From Puniceibacterium confluentis (GTDB lineage: Bacteria > Pseudomonadota > Alphaproteobacteria > Rhodobacterales > Rhodobacteraceae): 64,000 nucleotides of DNA. Of this stretch, positions 9,340-17,750 are shown one piece after another. A program made the position numbers and the translations under genes. The DNA is taken from contig NZ_VOJI01000001.1 of NCBI RefSeq assembly GCF_007923445.1, positions 310,001 to 374,000 on the forward strand, read 5' to 3'. Below the pieces are notes generated by a model that had not been told where the DNA came from, made no database searches, and saw only the letters and a program-made list of their open reading frames with translations. How positions within the stretch are numbered: the first letter of the stretch is position 1; the number at the start of each line of letters is the position of its first letter.

Positions 9340-9786
9340 TGGTTTACCCTTGATCCTAGCCCACATGTTTGTCTGTGGTGCATTTGCGGATACCGTATCT
9401 GGTGTGATCCCCCCTGAAAAGACTCGACGGGTTGACACTTGCGGTTTGTGTCGTGCCTGCCGCAGACCCCGGCAGGAGCGCAGAGGCTGTCCGGATGATT
9501 TCCGGACGGCGCGGATTTGGCGAGTGGCCGAGGCTCTGACCCCGGGGGACCGGTTGGCCGGGGCTATTAGGGGGCCAGATACGGACGGTCCTTTTGCCGA
9601 CAACTTCCGGCGATCACTGCGCGACACCGGCGGCATGCTCATGCCATTGGCGGAAATCCGAAGGACTGCCGTTCAGATCGCCGCACCCGCGCCGATCCGC
9701 CCCGTTGCCCCTTGCCCAAGTCTGTGGTTGTTTCGCGCGGATCCCCGGCCCGTCCTGGCCGGACACCTCAGACGACGGACATACAC
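9340..9786. other. Gene-free divergent region between mipZ and the Dabb gene
   Basis: About 450 bases separate the starts of mipZ (leftward) and the Dabb gene (rightward). Open frames here have no family resemblance and shadow-like composition. A TTGACA at 9432-9437 on the plus strand resembles a -35 box, but no convincing -10 follows at 16-18 bases. I see no RNA gene or repeat. Confidence 0.5.
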
Positions 9787-10080
9787 GTGACACAGAGACC
9801 GACCCTTCGCCACATCGTCTTCTTCTCCGCCCGCGACAAGGCCGACATTCCCCGAATCGTCGAGGGCCTGTCGCTGCTGGCGCAGATCCCGCATTCGAGC
9901 TTTTTCGAAGTGCAGCGCAACACCCAGTCCGACGCGCTGTCAAGCGAGGTGGATGTGGTGGTCTACGCCGAGTTCGACTCGGCCGAGGCGATGGCGGCCT
10001 ACAAGGCGGATCCGCTGTACCAGAAATCCATCGACCTGGTCCGCCCGCTGCGTGATCTGCGTATTGCGGCGGACATCTGA
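9787..10080 (+). CDS. Dabb (stress-responsive A/B barrel) domain protein
   Basis: A 97-aa protein matching the dimeric alpha/beta-barrel Dabb fold. Its pattern is L-R-H-I-V-F-F-S near the N-terminus, a central V-D-V-V-V-Y-A-E-F strand and a C-terminal Y-Q-K-S-I-D-L-V-R-P helix. The GTG at 9787 starts the domain with little leader; the frame upstream is of low quality. The molecular role of bacterial members is mostly unknown. It ends 31 bases before pabB and may share its transcript. Confidence 0.75.
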   Translation: MTQRPTLRHIVFFSARDKADIPRIVEGLSLLAQIPHSSFFEVQRNTQSDALSSEVDVVVYAEFDSAEAMAAYKADPLYQKSIDLVRPLRDLRIAADI

Positions 10081-10111
10081 AACACGACCACGTGCACCGG
10101 GAGAGAGTCGC

Positions 10112-11230
10112 ATGGCTGAACACCGGGTGATCTTTGACACCGGTCCGCTGCTGGGCGGCACCGCGTTCCGCGCGCCGCTGCGGCTGATCCGTGCGGACGT
10201 GCCCGATGAGGTGCCCGGCGCCCTGGCGCAGATGCAGGCGGCGCAGGCGCAGGGGCTGTGGCTGGCGGGCTATGGATCCTACGAGCTGGGCTATGTGTTT
10301 TCGGCCAAACTGCGGCCCTTGCTGCCTGCGGCCCGCGAGATGCCTCTGCTGTTGTTCGGGGTGTTCGCGGCGCCATCGGAGGATGGGACGCTGGACACGG
10401 GCGCCGCGGGGCTGAGTGCGCCCGAGCCCGAGTGGTCGTTTGACGATTATGCGGCTGCCTTCCGGGCGCTGCACGACGACATCGCGCGGGGCGAGATCTA
10501 CCAGGCCAATCTGACCTTCCCGATGCGGGCGCGGTGGTCCGGCTCTGTCGAGGCGCTGTATGCGCGGTTGCGGTCGCGGCAGGCGGCGCCGCACGGGGCG
10601 CTGGTGGATCTGGGTGGCCCGGTGCTGCTGTCCCGCTCGCCCGAGCTGTTTTTTGCCCTGAATGCGGCGGGGCGCATGCAGGCGCGGCCGATGAAGGGCA
10701 CCGTGGCGCGCGGCGAAGGTGCGGCGGCGGACGCCGAGAGGGTGGCGTGGCTGCGCGGTTCAGAAAAGAACCGGGCCGAAAATCTGATGATCGTGGATCT
10801 GCTGCGCAATGACATGAGCCGGATCGCCGAGGTCGGCAGCGTGCAGGTTCCGCAGCTGTTCGAAGTCGAGACCTATGCGACACTGCACCAGATGGTGTCG
10901 GTGGTGGTGGCGCAGCTGCGCGGTGACGTCGGGCTGGCCGAGATCTTTGCGGCGCTGTTTCCCTGCGGGTCGATCACAGGCGCACCCAAGATCCGGGCGA
11001 TGCAGATACTGCGCGGCCTGGAGGGGGCGGCACGGGATGCCTATTGCGGGGCGATCGGGTGGATCGCGCCGGACGGGGCGATGTCGTTCAACGTGGCGAT
11101 CCGCACAGTGGCCTGTTTTGCGGACGGCACCGCGCGGCTGAATGTCGGCGGCGGCATCGTCTACGACAGCACGGCCGAAGATGAATATGCCGAAGCACTG
11201 CTGAAGGCGCGGTTCGCGCTGCTGGACTGA
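10112..11230 (+). CDS. pabB: Aminodeoxychorismate synthase component I (PabB)
   Basis: This 372-aa chorismate-binding enzyme converts chorismate plus ammonia to 4-amino-4-deoxychorismate for folate synthesis. The start at 10112 follows GGGAGAGAG. Family motifs are clear: G-E-I-Y-Q-A-N-L-T around residue 127, R-P-M-K-G-T, N-R-A-E-N-L-M-I-V-D-L-L-R-N-D, F-P-C-G-S-I-T-G-A-P-K and a C-terminal G-G-G-I-V-Y-D-S. There is no fused PabC lyase domain. Neither pabA nor pabC is adjacent, so partners must be elsewhere. Confidence 0.93.
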   Translation: MAEHRVIFDTGPLLGGTAFRAPLRLIRADVPDEVPGALAQMQAAQAQGLWLAGYGSYELGYVFSAKLRPLLPAAREMPLLLFGVFAAPSEDGTLDTGAAGLSAPEPEWSFDDYAAAFRALHDDIARGEIYQANLTFPMRARWSGSVEALYARLRSRQAAPHGALVDLGGPVLLSRSPELFFALNAAGRMQARPMKGTVARGEGAAADAERVAWLRGSEKNRAENLMIVDLLRNDMSRIAEVGSVQVPQLFEVETYATLHQMVSVVVAQLRGDVGLAEIFAALFPCGSITGAPKIRAMQILRGLEGAARDAYCGAIGWIAPDGAMSFNVAIRTVACFADGTARLNVGGGIVYDSTAEDEYAEALLKARFALLD

Positions 11231-11251
11231 GCGCCAATCTGCGCCACGAAA

Positions 11252-11275
11252 AACGCCGCCCCGGGGGGCGGCGTT
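11252..11275 (-). terminator. Intrinsic terminator after rpmE
   Basis: A perfect eleven-base stem (AACGCCGCCCC with its complement) has a very short loop. Read leftwards it is followed by a run of T residues, so it best serves the rplS-rpmE transcript. It lies between the converging ends of pabB and rpmE and may also stop pabB transcription. Confidence 0.8.
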
Positions 11276-11300
11276 CTGGTCTTGCGCCAAAGGCGTGAGC

Positions 11301-11522
11301 TCAGAAGCCCAGGCCTTCGTACTTTTTCTTGAACTTCGACACGCGGCCGCCGGCGTCCATGAGGCGCGAAGAGCCACCGGTCCAGGCCGGGTGCACGGTC
11401 GGGTCGATGTCCAGCGTCATGGTGTCGCCTTCCTTGCCCCAGGTGGTGCGCATCTGAAAGATGGTGCCGTCGGTCATCTTGACGTCGATGACGTGGTAAT
11501 CGGGGTGAATGTCTTTTCTCAT
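11301..11522 (-). CDS. rpmE: 50S ribosomal protein L31
   Basis: A 73-aa ribosomal protein of the large subunit. It starts [10 protein letters not shown] and has the family core H-P-A-W-T-G. It lacks all four zinc-binding cysteines of the type A protein, so it is a zinc-independent form while keeping the long type of N-terminus common in alphaproteobacteria. It lies 11 bases downstream of rplS in the same operon. Confidence 0.93.
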   Translation of the reverse strand: MRKDIHPDYHVIDVKMTDGTIFQMRTTWGKEGDTMTLDIDPTVHPAWTGGSSRLMDAGGRVSKFKKKYEGLGF

Positions 11523-11533
11523 CGGTCCGATCC

Positions 11534-11917
11534 TTATGCCTGGGCGCCCTTGGGCGCCTTGTAGTTTGCGACTTCGGCGATGCGGGCGGATTTGCCACGA
11601 CGCGCGCGCAGGTAGTACAGCTTGGCGCGACGGACCTTGCCACGGCGGACCACTTCGATCGTGTCGATGTTGGTCGAGAACAGCGGGAACACACGTTCCA
11701 CGCCTTCGCCAAAGGAAATCTTGCGGACGGTGAACGAACCGGCAATGCCGTGGCCGTTGTTGCGCGCGATGCAGACGCCTTCGTAGTTCTGCACACGGGT
11801 GCGGGTGCCTTCGGTCACCTTGTAGCCGACGCGGACGGTGTCGCCGGCCTTGAAGTCAGGAATGGTCTTCCCGAGGGAGGCGATCTGTTCCGCCTCCAGT
11901 TGTTCGATCAGGTTCAT
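11534..11917 (-). CDS. rplS: 50S ribosomal protein L19
   Basis: A 127-aa ribosomal protein located at the 30S-50S interface. The start at 11917 is chosen over an upstream in-frame codon because of the AGGAGATG ribosome site just before it and the family N-terminus (M-N-L-I-E-Q-L-E). Core motifs [21 protein letters not shown] and K-L-Y-Y-L-R are present. A short A/K/G-rich C-terminal extension is usual in this group. First gene of the rplS-rpmE transcript. Confidence 0.95.
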   Translation of the reverse strand: MNLIEQLEAEQIASLGKTIPDFKAGDTVRVGYKVTEGTRTRVQNYEGVCIARNNGHGIAGSFTVRKISFGEGVERVFPLFSTNIDTIEVVRRGKVRRAKLYYLRARRGKSARIAEVANYKAPKGAQA

Positions 11918-12313
11918 CTGATCATCTCCTATGCTGCTTGCGGTTATGCCCGCAAAGGTGTGCGCGTCCTCAGAGCTCTTGGTCTTCGTCCGGGTCCGCA
12001 AATGCGCCCGCCAGAGATCAGGTCGTCGTTGTTTCACATTCCGGCCTTTGCGCCCTTGGTGACGCCTGCAGCAGATCCGTCCGAAGGAGACGAGGCAGCA
12101 ATGAGTCGGGCGCGGACCGGAATGGGCGGGGTAAAGCAGATGTGGGATGCAAGATCAAGGTGTTTGACGCGGTGCCGTGGGGCCGTGTCACCAGATGGTC
12201 CGGGTATGTTTTGCCAGGGCCGTGCTGCGTCAGGCGTCTGTCCGGCATCACCAGGTGGCGCGCCTGTCAGGTGCCTGCCCGGTGCGCGGTATCGGCGGCC
12301 CCGGCCCTTGGGT
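11918..12313. other. Gene-free stretch between trmD and rplS
   Basis: Nearly 400 bases on the minus strand between the trmD stop and the rplS start. It should carry the rplS-rpmE promoter, but I cannot pick a convincing -35/-10 pair. Short open frames here lack family features. No RNA gene is apparent. Confidence 0.5.
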
Positions 12314-13114
12314 TTACCTGCGCTTGGCCCACAGGTCCGGGCGGCGGTCCCGGGTCAGTGCCTCGGACTGTTCCTGCCGCCAGCGGGCGATTTCTCCGTG
12401 GTTGCCCGAGAGAAGGACCGGCGGGATCTCGTGGCCCAGCCACGAAGCGGGTTTGGTATATTGCGGATGCTCCAGCAGCCCGTCCGAAAAGGATTCCTCC
12501 TGCGTCGAGGCCGCATTGCCCAGCACGCCGGGGATCAACCGCAGGGTGGCATCGAGCAGCGCCAGAGCCGGAATTTCTCCGCCGGTCAGGACAAAATCAC
12601 CCATCGAGACTTCGGTGATGCCGTAGTGATCAATGACACGCTGGTCCATGCCCTCGAACCGGCCGCAGATCAGAGTGACGCCGGGTTTGGTGGCCAGGTC
12701 CTGCGCCATTGCCTGGGTAAAGGGGCGGCCGCGGGGCGAGAGATAGATCAGCGGTGCCTCGGAAGAGATCCGCGCGCGGGCGTGGTCGATGGCACGGCCC
12801 ATGATGTCGGGGCGCAGCACCATTCCGGCGCCGCCGCCCGAGGGCGTGTCGTCGACATTTCGGTGTCGCCCTTCGCCAAAGGGGCGCAGGTCGATGGCAT
12901 CCAGTTGCCACAACCCGTCCTGAAGCGCCCGCCCGGTCAGCGACAGGTCAAGCACGCCGGGGAACGCCTCGGGGAACAGGGTGATCACCTGGGCCTTCCA
13001 GGCGCGGACCAGATCGGGTGTCGGCGTCAGCAGGGCCTGTGGTTTCAGGTTGGCCGAGATCGACTTGCGCCCATGCGAGCGGGTAAAGCGGTCGGGCGTT
13101 GGCTCATCTGTCAT
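12314..13114 (-). CDS. trmD: tRNA (guanine37-N1)-methyltransferase TrmD
   Basis: This SPOUT-class enzyme methylates G37 of tRNAs using S-adenosylmethionine, which prevents frameshifting. The ATG at 13114 gives 266 aa; an in-frame start 39 bases upstream would add residues without family similarity. An N-terminal extension of roughly 35 residues precedes the core. Motifs are D-D-T-P-S-G-G-G-A-G-M-V-L, S-P-R-G-R-P-F, C-G-R-F-E-G-M-D-Q-R-V and S-M-G-D-F-V-L-T-G-G-E, the last lining the knotted cofactor site. The usual D-D-x-P-Y is D-D-T-P-S here. It belongs to the rpsP-rimM-trmD-rplS neighbourhood but is separated from rimM by two other genes. Confidence 0.95.
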   Translation of the reverse strand: MTDEPTPDRFTRSHGRKSISANLKPQALLTPTPDLVRAWKAQVITLFPEAFPGVLDLSLTGRALQDGLWQLDAIDLRPFGEGRHRNVDDTPSGGGAGMVLRPDIMGRAIDHARARISSEAPLIYLSPRGRPFTQAMAQDLATKPGVTLICGRFEGMDQRVIDHYGITEVSMGDFVLTGGEIPALALLDATLRLIPGVLGNAASTQEESFSDGLLEHPQYTKPASWLGHEIPPVLLSGNHGEIARWRQEQSEALTRDRRPDLWAKRR

Positions 13115-13219
13115 CTCGGCGGCCTGATTGCTGGGGTTCCGGGCCCTGTGCATAGGCGTGCGGCGGCGGCGGGTAAAGGGGGCTGCGTGTCCTTGGTCCC
13201 GCTGCCGCGTGCGACCGGC

Positions 13220-14386
13220 TCAGGCCGCAACCGAGTCAAAGTCGACGTAGTCGGCCAGATCCGGCGGCGCCGTCAGCCGGCCTTTTTCCAGTGACCACGC
13301 CGCACGGGGGCGTGGCATGCGCCCGTGATATTCGGCAAAGACGCCGCGCGGATCCGGCCAGCGTGCGGTGCCGGTTTGTTCGGCCAGCCGGTCCAGCATG
13401 GCGCTGAGGGCCGGACCGGCGTTCAGCACGGCATCAGCGGGGGCCAGCGCCAGGTTCCGCTGCGGATACCTGCCGGAATTCCACGCCTCGATCACCGAGC
13501 GGACTCCGTCGAGCCAGGAATTGTCGCCACGCAGCACCGCGTCATCAAGTTGGCAGTCCGCGGCCAGCGCGCCGAGATAGCTGGCAACACTCGCCCGATC
13601 GCAGGACGGTTGCGACGCGCACCAGAGGGCGGCGGCGCGCTGAGCCGGACAGGTCGCGTCGTGCTCCAGGATTACCCTGTGCCACAGGTCCGGATCCGGA
13701 GCATCCAGCGCCCGCAGCGCGGTCAGCAACGCCGCGGGGCAGCGTTTGTCGGACTGGTTCCGCCAGAGGCGGAGCGTGGCGTCATAGATGCTGCGCTGAT
13801 GTTCGAACGCGCTGCGCCGGCGTCGTATCTCGCCGATCCGGTCCCGGATTTCCAGCACAACATCCGGCTTGCGAAACAGCTGCGCCAATGCGCCGGCACG
13901 GTCCGCAGAGCCGCTGATCACCTGTTCCAGCAGGTAGAGTTCTGTGACCTGCTCCGGAGTCAGCGACCCCGGGGCGGTGCCGTTCCAGATTTCGATGACC
14001 CGCGACAGGGTGGCGGAAATGGCGTTGCCCTCCGATTCCGGTTCACTCAGGTCCTGACCCGGCGCCGGGCGATCATGGTGCGAGGACAGGCGCCGGATCA
14101 GATGGCGGCGCTGGTCATCCGGAGCGGGCAGGTCGACGGGGGGGCGCACATGAGCCGAGCGTAACAGCAGGCCCTGTTCGGGCAGGGGCGGCTGGCCGTG
14201 GGTGGCGGGGGCGCGCCGGGCTGCGTGCGTGACCAGAAGGGCCAGCCCCAGGAAGACCGCCAGCGTGGTCGGCACGCCGAGTGCCGAAAACAGGCTCGCG
14301 GCAAATTCGGGAGGCAGCAACAGCGATGCGAGCGCCGGGCTGAGACCGAGGCTGGACCAGAGGATCCTGTAGCTCAAGACATGCAT
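13220..14386 (-). CDS. Membrane-anchored protein of unknown function
   Basis: A 388-aa protein I do not recognise. The ATG at 14386 has an AGAGG ribosome site seven bases upstream. The N-terminus holds two hydrophobic stretches (about residues 5-30 and 35-52), consistent with a membrane anchor. The rest is soluble, helix-prone and rich in Arg and Ala. Residues of about 100-200 contain an R-R-R-R-S-A-F-E-H-Q-R helix, and two W-N motifs recur (I-W-N-G-T and A-W-N-S-G). It sits between the sulfotransferase and trmD, inside an otherwise translation-related block, in the same orientation. Its job is unknown; expression could depend on the rimM transcript. Confidence 0.6.
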   Translation of the reverse strand: MHVLSYRILWSSLGLSPALASLLLPPEFAASLFSALGVPTTLAVFLGLALLVTHAARRAPATHGQPPLPEQGLLLRSAHVRPPVDLPAPDDQRRHLIRRLSSHHDRPAPGQDLSEPESEGNAISATLSRVIEIWNGTAPGSLTPEQVTELYLLEQVISGSADRAGALAQLFRKPDVVLEIRDRIGEIRRRRSAFEHQRSIYDATLRLWRNQSDKRCPAALLTALRALDAPDPDLWHRVILEHDATCPAQRAAALWCASQPSCDRASVASYLGALAADCQLDDAVLRGDNSWLDGVRSVIEAWNSGRYPQRNLALAPADAVLNAGPALSAMLDRLAEQTGTARWPDPRGVFAEYHGRMPRPRAAWSLEKGRLTAPPDLADYVDFDSVAA

Positions 14387-14541
14387 CCACGCGCCTCTCA
14401 GATTCTGTGACCCGCACACTGTCGCCGAAATACGGCGAAACGCAGGTCACGAGAGGGTGAAGCGGTGGAATCTGTTGGTTTGCGTCGGTGTTGTACTGTT
14501 GGAATCAACAGTTGCTGCCGCGGCGGGCGTTTCGGCCCAGG

Positions 14542-15360
14542 CTAGCCGGTCTTGCGCGACTTGCGCGCCGGGGCGCGCTTGGCCAGTTGCAGCAGCCCGC
14601 GTTTGGCTTCGCTCAGGTGCTTGGCGTTGAGACCGCTGCGGTTGAGCGCCAGAAACACCGCATCGAGTCCCAGTTCAGGCTGCACATTTTCAGGTGCCAC
14701 CGCTGTCAGAGAGGCGCGGGTTTCCTCGCCGATTTCGAGCAGGTCCAGCAACGGGGTCAGCGGACCGAAGGTCAGGGCCGCTATGTCCTCGAGCGCCTGG
14801 AAGGTGACGGTCTCGGGGGCCACTGCCTCGGCGACCTCTTGCAGCACCGCGGGCAAATCGGCGGCGGCTGTGATCTTGTCCGCATAGTCGGTCTGATCCA
14901 GGGTCAGCCGGGTGACACGCAGGTTCTGCCACCAGGTGCTGCGCAGCCAGGCGTCACGGCTGCGGGTCGAGAAGTAGAAGACCAGGTCGAATCCGGCACC
15001 GAACCGCGCCCGCGCGGTGTCGGCCAGTTGCGACATGATCAACCCGGCGGCGTCGTAACGGTCAAGCCCGTGCCGCCCGGGCAGGTGGCCGGACAGATCC
15101 TCCGAGGACATCAGGATGTCGCGCGGGTCCTCGGGGTCGATCGTGTCGAAAAACGCGATGGCGGCGGTGCGGACCGCGTCCAGCGTATCGGCGTCGGGGC
15201 GGGTGGAAAACGTGCGCGCCGCGCGGGTGAGTGGCATGAAGTCATCGCGCAGATAACACCTGACATGCGCGTCCAGTGCCGTGCGGTTGATGCGGATCAT
15301 GGTCTGGGCGCTGGTGGTGCCAGTCTTGTGGAAACCGGCATGAATCACCATCCGGCGCAT
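14542..15360 (-). CDS. Sulfotransferase-like protein
   Basis: A 272-aa protein beginning with a PAPS 5'-phosphosulfate-binding-type loop, H-A-G-F-H-K-T-G-T-T-S (residues 7-17), the hallmark of sulfotransferases. A second expected region, F-Y-F-S-T-R-S-R-D-A-W-L, lies mid-protein and resembles the 3'-phosphate-binding R-x-x-x-x-x-x-S region. The C-terminus is basic (K-R-A-P-A-R-K-S-R-K). The substrate is unknown; roseobacters use such enzymes on polysaccharides and small molecules. Its ATG overlaps the rimM stop (TGATG), so translation is probably coupled to rimM. Confidence 0.75.
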   Translation of the reverse strand: MRRMVIHAGFHKTGTTSAQTMIRINRTALDAHVRCYLRDDFMPLTRAARTFSTRPDADTLDAVRTAAIAFFDTIDPEDPRDILMSSEDLSGHLPGRHGLDRYDAAGLIMSQLADTARARFGAGFDLVFYFSTRSRDAWLRSTWWQNLRVTRLTLDQTDYADKITAAADLPAVLQEVAEAVAPETVTFQALEDIAALTFGPLTPLLDLLEIGEETRASLTAVAPENVQPELGLDAVFLALNRSGLNAKHLSEAKRGLLQLAKRAPARKSRKTG

Positions 15361-15866
15361 CAGTCGAACAGCCCCTCAGGCGGATCCGCAACGATCCGCC
15401 CGGCGCCAAGGTCCACGGTAGGCACGGCGGCAAGGGTGAAGGGCAGCAGGATCGTCGCGCTTTGCCCCGGAACCAGGATTTCCAGCAGGTCCGATGCGCC
15501 ATGGTTGAGAACCGCCTTCACGCGTCCCAGTTCGACACCGCCGGTGTCAAACACTGCGACGCCGATCAGGTCCGCGTGGTAATATTCGTCCGTCTGCAAC
15601 GACGGCAACCGATCCCGTGGTGCAAACAGGCGGGTGCCGCGCAGGGCATCCGCCTGTTCCTTGCTGCGGATGCCGGTCAGGCGGGCGGCAAATCCCTGCG
15701 GTATGGCGCGGGTGATCTGAACCTCGAAACTGGCCGAACCATCCTCGGTGCTGAGGGGGGCATAATCGGCAATGGCTTCGGGATCGGCGGTAAAGCTTTT
15801 CAGCCGCACCTCGCCCTGCACGCCGAAGGCGCCTGCGATGGCGCCGACACAGATCTGATCACTCAC
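15360..15866 (-). CDS. rimM: 16S rRNA processing protein RimM
   Basis: A 168-aa ribosome maturation factor that binds S19 and helps mature the 30S head. The N-terminal beta-barrel begins [19 protein letters not shown] and the C-terminal PRC-barrel contains [10 protein letters not shown] short tail ends [17 protein letters not shown]. It lies in the canonical rpsP-rimM-trmD order, but mipA is inserted between rpsP and rimM. Its stop codon overlaps the start of the sulfotransferase gene. Confidence 0.95.
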   Translation of the reverse strand: MSDQICVGAIAGAFGVQGEVRLKSFTADPEAIADYAPLSTEDGSASFEVQITRAIPQGFAARLTGIRSKEQADALRGTRLFAPRDRLPSLQTDEYYHADLIGVAVFDTGGVELGRVKAVLNHGASDLLEILVPGQSATILLPFTLAAVPTVDLGAGRIVADPPEGLFD

Positions 15867-16043
15867 GGAAACTTACCCCATCCGGTTGGCTGTTGATGCT
15901 CAGGCATAGCCCGGGGCAGAGCACAAAGGCAATGGAAGCGCTCATCGGAATGCGAATGTCGGCCGCGCGGGTGCCGCCGCGCCAGAGCGCGGGTGTCCCT
16001 GCGGGGATGGATTTGCGTGGATGCCTGCGCGGCGGCACGCAAA

Positions 16044-16072
16044 ACGGCGGCACTGCGGGTGCCGCCGTCAAT
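16044..16072 (-). terminator. Hairpin terminator after mipA
   Basis: A perfect ten-base stem (16044-16053 with 16059-16068) around a five-base loop, followed leftwards by a short T run. It lies just past the mipA stop, so it should separate mipA from rimM transcription. Confidence 0.65.
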
Positions 16073-16090
16073 TCCGCAAACGGTCGTCGA

Positions 16091-16915
16091 TCAGCCGCCG
16101 ATCTGGAACACGCGGGTCAGGCCAAAGCGGATGCCCCACTGGTCGGCGTCGCCCAGGTTCTTGACGATGGGGCTGTCGGCGGCGTCGTTCTGCAACACGT
16201 CATAGGTGACGGCACCTTCCAGACCCCACAGATCGCTGAGCTGGTAGCGGGCGCCGAATTCGAGGCCGGCGCTGACCAGACCGCCATCGGCGTCAAAGAA
16301 CGGCCGGTTCACGCCAACCGAAGAGGCATCGACGCCGAAATAGGTGTCGGCATAGGTGTCGTCGCCCCAAAGCAGCCGCGGGCCCATATTCAGGCGCAAG
16401 CGCTCGGTCGGATGCAGGATAAGGTTGGCACCGGCCTCGGCAACCCAGCCTTCGTGGCCGCCAAAGCCGCGGCGCACATCCGCGAAGACATCGAAGTTGC
16501 GCGCGGTATAACCGATGCCGCCGCCCAGTTCGAGCGCGCCGTCGACATCATCCATGCCTTTGAGGTCATCGTAATCCTTGGGATCGCGCTGACCGATATA
16601 ACGCGCCGATCCGTGCACGCCGAAGCCAAGCGCATCGGCCCAGGGATCGGGGTTGCCGATCTCGCGACCGCCCGGCAGGCGCAGGAAGTGGAACTTGAAC
16701 CCGACGTCTGCACCGGTTTCGTAGTCATCCGACCCGAAATAGTCCGGGTTGGCCGCCACGCCACCGCGCAGCGAGAACAGCAGGACCGGGCGTTCTGCAA
16801 CCACCGGCGCAGGCGCCATCATCGCGGGCGGTGACTGCGTCACCTCGGGACCGGCGGCAAGCGCGGGTACGCCGGAAAGGCAGAATAGGGCAAGTGCGGC
16901 GCGGCTGAGGGTCAT
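16091..16915 (-). CDS. MipA/OmpV family outer-membrane protein
   Basis: A 274-aa predicted outer-membrane beta-barrel. The start at 16915 follows AAAGG and opens a signal peptide (about residues 1-20, ending A-L-A-A). The mature protein begins with a proline-rich spacer, then alternating barrel strands such as F-S-L-R-G-G-V-A-A-N-P-D-Y-F-G-S, which is the MipA family opening. The C-terminal strand ends W-G-I-R-F-G-L-T-R-V-F-Q-I-G-G. E. coli MipA scaffolds MltA with PBP1B; most relatives have no proven role. It is bounded by its own promoter-like signal and terminator and interrupts the rpsP-rimM order. Confidence 0.85.
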   Translation of the reverse strand: MTLSRAALALFCLSGVPALAAGPEVTQSPPAMMAPAPVVAERPVLLFSLRGGVAANPDYFGSDDYETGADVGFKFHFLRLPGGREIGNPDPWADALGFGVHGSARYIGQRDPKDYDDLKGMDDVDGALELGGGIGYTARNFDVFADVRRGFGGHEGWVAEAGANLILHPTERLRLNMGPRLLWGDDTYADTYFGVDASSVGVNRPFFDADGGLVSAGLEFGARYQLSDLWGLEGAVTYDVLQNDAADSPIVKNLGDADQWGIRFGLTRVFQIGG

Positions 16916-16979
16916 GGCAGTAACCTTTGCTGACAGGCGTCCGGAGCACGGGTGATTCCGGGCGGGTTGGTGTGCCGAT

Positions 16980-17007
16980 GTAATAGTAGGACTGCGCCAT
17001 GGAACAA
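16980..17007 (-). promoter_or_regulatory. Probable sigma-70 type promoter of mipA
   Basis: Read on the minus strand, TTGTTC (17007-17002) and TATTAC (16985-16980) are separated by 16 bases. Transcription would start roughly 60 bases before the mipA start at 16915. Assigned by pattern only. Confidence 0.4.
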
Positions 17008-17269
17008 GGCGGGCTGTTTGGAAACCGTCAGAACGTGACGAAAATGGCGCGTGTTTCCGGGGCGGACCGTTGGGCCGTCCAGGCAGGACCGGCCGATTCC
17101 GGACGAGGTGCGGGACGAGGGGCGCGCCGCGGTTCCGGTTGAAGGCGCCGGGCAGGATTTTGGCGTGCGCGTTTGCCTGCGACCTGAGGGCGCGATCGCG
17201 ACTGGCATCGTTACGCGGCATCCGCCGACGTTTGTTGCGGGGCTGGCCCACTGTGCTGAAACGCAAAAC

Positions 17270-17294
17270 GGCGCGCGGGGATGTCCCGCGCGCC
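17270..17294 (-). terminator. Hairpin terminator after rpsP
   Basis: A perfect ten-base GC stem (17270-17279 with 17285-17294) with a five-base loop, followed leftwards by GTTTTGC. It lies 26 bases past the rpsP stop and would end the ffh-side transcript before mipA. Confidence 0.65.
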
Positions 17295-17319
17295 GCCTGT
17301 TCCGGCCCTGAGGCGCGGA

Positions 17320-17700
17320 TTATTCTGCCGATGCTTCTTCAGCAGCGGGGGCCTCGGCAGCTTCGGCTGCCTTTGCGGCTTTGGACTCGGCGCGTTCCTG
17401 GGCGGCCTTGCCCGGGGTGCCCTTCTTCAGGTTGGCACGGTCCTTCTTGGGGACAACACCGGCGGCTTCGAGCATGCGCGACACGCGGTCGGTGGTCTGC
17501 GCGCCCTGGCCGAGCCAGTACTGCACACGCTCGAGGTCCATGACAACGCGGTGCTCGCTGTCTTTTGCCAGCAGCGGGTTGTAGGTGCCCAGCTTCTCGA
17601 TAAAGCGGCCGTCGCGCGGCATGCGGCTGTCGGCGACAACGATGCGGTAGTGGGGGCGCTTCTTGGAGCCGCCGCGGGCGAGACGAAGTTTGATGGCCAT
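17320..17700 (-). CDS. rpsP: 30S ribosomal protein S16
   Basis: A 126-aa small-subunit protein important for 30S assembly. The conserved N-terminal part ([16 protein letters not shown] and G-x-Y-N-P-L) is followed by an Ala/Glu/Lys-rich tail of roughly 40 residues, an extension seen in alphaproteobacteria. An AAGGAG site precedes the ATG. It lies 50 bases downstream of the chorismate mutase gene. Confidence 0.95.
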   Translation of the reverse strand: MAIKLRLARGGSKKRPHYRIVVADSRMPRDGRFIEKLGTYNPLLAKDSEHRVVMDLERVQYWLGQGAQTTDRVSRMLEAAGVVPKKDRANLKKGTPGKAAQERAESKAAKAAEAAEAPAAEEASAE

Positions 17701-17750
17701 TTTGAGTTCTCCTTGTAATGGCGTGGATCAGAGGTGTCGGGGTGCGACCC

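Larger units (their letters stand above)
16916..17319. other. Gene-free stretch upstream of mipA
   Basis: About 400 bases between the rpsP stop and the mipA start, both on the minus strand. It holds the rpsP terminator at its right end and a promoter-like pair for mipA near its left end. The open frames here are not gene-like, and I see no RNA gene. Confidence 0.55.
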
